Of a stretch of DNA of 64,000 bases, positions 61,684 to 64,000 are shown one piece after another. The notes under the pieces were generated by a model. The model ran no database searches. It saw only the letters and a list, made by a program, of their open reading frames with translations, and was not told the origin of the DNA. Made by a program: the position numbers and the translations under genes. Location: the NCBI GenBank assembly GCA_963844845.1, contig CAWJPW010000008.1:868001-932000 (forward strand), read 5' to 3'. Source of the DNA: CAWJPW01 sp963844845. Its GTDB lineage: Bacteria > Acidobacteriota > Thermoanaerobaculia > Thermoanaerobaculales > Sulfomarinibacteraceae. Numbering within the stretch: position 1 is the first letter of the stretch; the number at the start of each line of letters is the position of its first letter.

Positions 61684-63110
61684 GCCGCCCCGCGCGTGGT
61701 CAGCACCGCCGGGACGGTCTTGGCGAGGATCCTGAGGTCGAGCCACAGCGACCACTGGTCGATGTAGGCGAGGTCGAGCTCGATCCAGGAGTTGAAGTCG
61801 CCGAGGCCGGCGCGGCCGGAGACCTGCCACAGGCCGGTGAGGCCCGGCTTCATGGAGAGGCGGCGGCGCTGCCAGCGCTGGTACCGCTCGACCTCCTCGG
61901 GGATCGGCGGGCGCGGGCCCACCAGCGACATGTCGCCCTTGAGGACGTTCACCAGCTGCGGCAGCTCGTCCAGTGACAGGCGGCGCAGGATCCGGCCCAC
62001 CGCGGTCACCCGCGGGTCGCGGCGAGACTTGAAGGCGGGTCCGTCCACCTCGTTGAGGTGCGCGACCTCGGCGAGCTGGGACTCCGCGCCCTCCACCATG
62101 GTGCGGAACTTGAGCAGGGTGAAACGTCGGCCGTTGAGGCCGCAGCGGGTCTGGCGGAAGAGCACCGGGCCCCGCGAGGTGAGCCTCACCGCCAGCGCGA
62201 TGACGAGGAGCAGGGGCGAGAGCATCGCCAGAGCGAGGGCCGCCACCAGCAGGTCTGCCGCCTGCTTGACGAAGAGCGGGAACGGCGCCGCCGGGGTGGT
62301 GGTGAAGGTGAGCAGCGGGATCCCCTCGAGCTCCTCGAGCAGGACCCGTGCCTTGAGATGGGGCAACGCCAGCGCCACCCGGGCGCGGATGCCGAGCTCG
62401 GAGCACACCAGGAAGGACTCTTCGAAGTCGTCGAGCTGACGGCGGGAGAGCACGAAGAGGACCTCGTCCACCACCTCGCGCTGGAGGATGCCCGGCAGGT
62501 CGTCGGCCGCGCCCAGCACCGGGTGGCCGGCGAAGGTCTCGGGGATGTCGCCGTTGGGGGCGACGAAGCCGAGCAGCCTGAGCCCCCACCACGGGTGCGC
62601 GGTGAAGATGGCGGCGATCTCCTCGGCTCGGGGGTTGAGTCCGACGATGAGCACGGTGCGGAAGTTGTAGCCGCGTGCCCGCACCCGGCGGGCGAGGAGG
62701 CGCAGGGCGAGCTTCTCGGCGAGGACAAGGCCGAGGTCGAGGCCGCCGAAGAGGATCAGGAACGGGCGCGAGACGAAGTCCAGGCGCAGCAGCCAGCCGG
62801 CCGCCGCCAGCGCCAGGATGCCGAATCCCACCACCCGGACCACCTGCCAGGCCTCGCGGTGCAGGCTCACGGTGCGCCGCGAGGTGTAGTGCTCGCCGGT
62901 GACGAGGAGCAGCGTCCAGATCCCCAGCACCAGGGGCAGCAGACCGAGGTAGCGCGACAGCGGGTAGAGCTCGCCGGGGAAGATCGTCGGCAGCAGCTGC
63001 GGCGCGAGGTGCGAGCGCAGCCACCAGGCGAGAAGGAAGGCGGCGGTGGTGAGCGCCAGGTCGGCGGTCCACACCCAGTAGGCGACAGCCTTGGCCCGTT
63101 CCCTCAGCAC
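61680..63110 (-). CDS. Polyprenyl-phosphate sugar-1-phosphate transferase (WbaP/WcaJ-like)
   Basis: The 476-residue protein has four N-terminal membrane helices, a CoA-binding-like Rossmann domain (TVLIVGLNPRAEEIAAIFTAHPWWGLRLLGFVA) and the conserved catalytic domain: KQAADLLVAALALAMLSPLLLVIALAVRLTSRGPVLFRQTRCGLNGRRFTLLKFRTMV, RRLSLDELPQLVNVLKGDMSLVGPRPPIPEEV and KPGLTGLWQVSGRAGLGDF. It loads the first sugar phosphate onto undecaprenyl phosphate to start a surface polysaccharide. GTG at 63110 overlaps the GT4 stop by seven bases, with GGAGG nearby. Confidence 0.95.
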   Translation of the reverse strand: MLRERAKAVAYWVWTADLALTTAAFLLAWWLRSHLAPQLLPTIFPGELYPLSRYLGLLPLVLGIWTLLLVTGEHYTSRRTVSLHREAWQVVRVVGFGILALAAAGWLLRLDFVSRPFLILFGGLDLGLVLAEKLALRLLARRVRARGYNFRTVLIVGLNPRAEEIAAIFTAHPWWGLRLLGFVAPNGDIPETFAGHPVLGAADDLPGILQREVVDEVLFVLSRRQLDDFEESFLVCSELGIRARVALALPHLKARVLLEELEGIPLLTFTTTPAAPFPLFVKQAADLLVAALALAMLSPLLLVIALAVRLTSRGPVLFRQTRCGLNGRRFTLLKFRTMVEGAESQLAEVAHLNEVDGPAFKSRRDPRVTAVGRILRRLSLDELPQLVNVLKGDMSLVGPRPPIPEEVERYQRWQRRRLSMKPGLTGLWQVSGRAGLGDFNSWIELDLAYIDQWSLWLDLRILAKTVPAVLTTRGAA

Positions 63111-64000
63111 AGCCCCTCCAGCAGCGCCTCGTAGGCGGCGGCGACGTCGTCCCAACGGTAGCGCTCGGCCACCCGGCGCCGGGCCCGCTCGCCGAGCTCG
63201 GCGAGACGGGCGTCATCCTCCACCACGCCGGTCAGCACGCGCTCGAGGGCGCGGGGGCCTGAGAAGGTGAAGGCCAGCCCGGCGTCGCCCACCACCTCGC
63301 GGTTCTCCGGGGAGTCATGGTACAGAACCGGGCGCCCGGCCCCCATGGCCTCCACCAGCGCCGGGTGGGTGCCCCCCACCTCGGTGGCGTGCACGTAGAC
63401 CCGGGCGTTGAAGAGGAGCTGGCGGTAGCCGTCGCCGTACACCGGGCCGGGGAGCAGGGTGCGGGGATCGGCGAGCTCGCGCACCCGCCGGGCGAGGCCG
63501 GGGGCGTAGGGCGCACCGCCCACCATCACCAGGCGGCGCTCTCCGGGCACCGCGGCCCACGCCGCCGCCACCCGGTCGGGGTTGTTCTCGGGCTCGAAGC
63601 GGGAGACGTAGAGGACGTACGCATCCGGCGCGAGGCCGAGCTCGTCGAGCACTTCGCTGCCGCGTGGGCCCTCGAGGTCGCCGCCGTAGGCGATCATCGT
63701 GGAGTGGGCGCGGTAGCAGCGCCGGTAGTAGCGGCGGATCACCTCGGCGTCGGTGATGAGGGCGTCGGGGGTGAGCGCGGCCAGACGTTCGCACAGGCGG
63801 TACCAGGCACGGCCGGCGGCGCCCCACTTGCGGCGCTTGCGCTCGAGGCCGTCCACGTTGAGGGCCACCGGCACCCCGGCGAGCTGGAGAATGCGCACCC
63901 AGGGTGCGTTGGCGGCGTTGCACAGGAGCACCGCGTCGAAGCCGGCGCGGGCGGCGTGGAGTGCCGCGACCAGGGTATGGACCACCGTCTCCAGGTGCTT
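63104..64000 (-). CDS. GT4-family glycosyltransferase (DUF1972 type), 5' end outside the window
   Basis: The visible 298 residues match rhamnosyltransferase-like GT4 enzymes: VALNVDGLERKRRKWGAAGRAWYRLCERLAALTPDALITDAEVIRRYYRR (DUF1972 region), AYGGD, VLYVSRFEPENNPDRVAAAW and the donor-binding KVEVGGTHPALVEAMGAGRPVLYHDSPENREVVGDAGL-like stretch (EVGGTHPALVEAMGAGRPV). It adds a sugar to the lipid-linked intermediate in the cytoplasm. The N-terminal acceptor domain lies beyond the window edge. First visible gene of the polysaccharide operon. Confidence 0.9.
   Translation of the reverse strand, partial: KHLETVVHTLVAALHAARAGFDAVLLCNAANAPWVRILQLAGVPVALNVDGLERKRRKWGAAGRAWYRLCERLAALTPDALITDAEVIRRYYRRCYRAHSTMIAYGGDLEGPRGSEVLDELGLAPDAYVLYVSRFEPENNPDRVAAAWAAVPGERRLVMVGGAPYAPGLARRVRELADPRTLLPGPVYGDGYRQLLFNARVYVHATEVGGTHPALVEAMGAGRPVLYHDSPENREVVGDAGLAFTFSGPRALERVLTGVVEDDARLAELGERARRRVAERYRWDDVAAAYEALLEGLC

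Overview
The window is a high-GC (roughly 70% or more), densely coded stretch of a chromosome from a Gram-negative bacterium. The diderm envelope is shown by a TamB-like protein, an Omp85-family barrel protein and an OmpA-type lipoprotein. MurE carries the DNPR signature of meso-diaminopimelate-adding enzymes. Start codons are often GTG or TTG, tRNA genes encode their CCA, and several genes look leaderless. The mixture resembles deep-branching groups such as Acidobacteriota, but that placement is inference and cannot be proven from this sequence alone.

Layout. 1-7.4 kb: the end of a DUF2298-type membrane protein, a frameshifted membrane glycosyltransferase-like gene, tlyA, an OsmC protein, a PIN-PhoH ATPase, thiamine pyrophosphokinase and an M23-fold protein. 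7.6-16.9 kb: tRNA-Gln, an ABC-2 export pair, tRNA-Arg, a PhnD-like binding lipoprotein coupled to a chemoreceptor, a HIT protein, two tandem paralogous mini membrane proteins, SHOCT, OmpA and VOC proteins. 17-21.5 kb: M14 peptidase, ClC channel, SRP RNA, two tRNA-Ser genes and tadA. 22-37.4 kb: a complete, tightly overlapping division and cell-wall (dcw) operon, mraZ-rsmH-ftsL-ftsI-murE-murF-mraY-murD-ftsW-murG-murC-ftsQ-ftsA-ftsZ, on the minus strand, with a four-repeat MraZ operator in front. 38.3-47.3 kb: nadK, TamB-like, Omp85-like, a Ca2+/cation antiporter and a small unknown protein on the plus strand. 47.5-55.4 kb: glycerate 2-kinase, a MASE1-like HD-GYP protein, clpB and an OPT transporter. 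58-64 kb: a polysaccharide operon (GT4, polyprenyl-phosphate sugar transferase, two multi-spanning glycosyltransferase-like proteins), minus strand.

The most unusual content lies between genes. Three families of interspersed elements have strongly paired stems whose sequence changes from copy to copy while pairing and flanking unpaired motifs are kept. I call them A (five copies: 10.2, 21.6, 37.6, 56.7, 57.6 kb), B (three copies: 20.5, 37.9, 56.6 kb) and R (three copies around 55.5-56.4 kb). Compensatory change of this kind is what one expects of structured RNAs, or less likely of DNA hairpins. They concentrate at 55.4-57.8 kb around a four-helix-bundle (23S rRNA intervening-sequence type) gene whose start lies in the arm of a large nested hairpin. 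There they also cut off one gene (58047) and extend another (the PqqD-like gene). The 37.4-38.3 kb gap between the dcw operon and nadK holds an A copy, a B copy and a separate four-helix cloverleaf-like fold.

How genes work together: the dcw operon supplies peptidoglycan precursors and the divisome under probable MraZ autoregulation; the TamB and Omp85 pair serves outer-membrane assembly; the sugar-transfer operon builds a surface polysaccharide. Single-base frameshifts in homopolymers of one gene raise the possibility of residual sequencing error.
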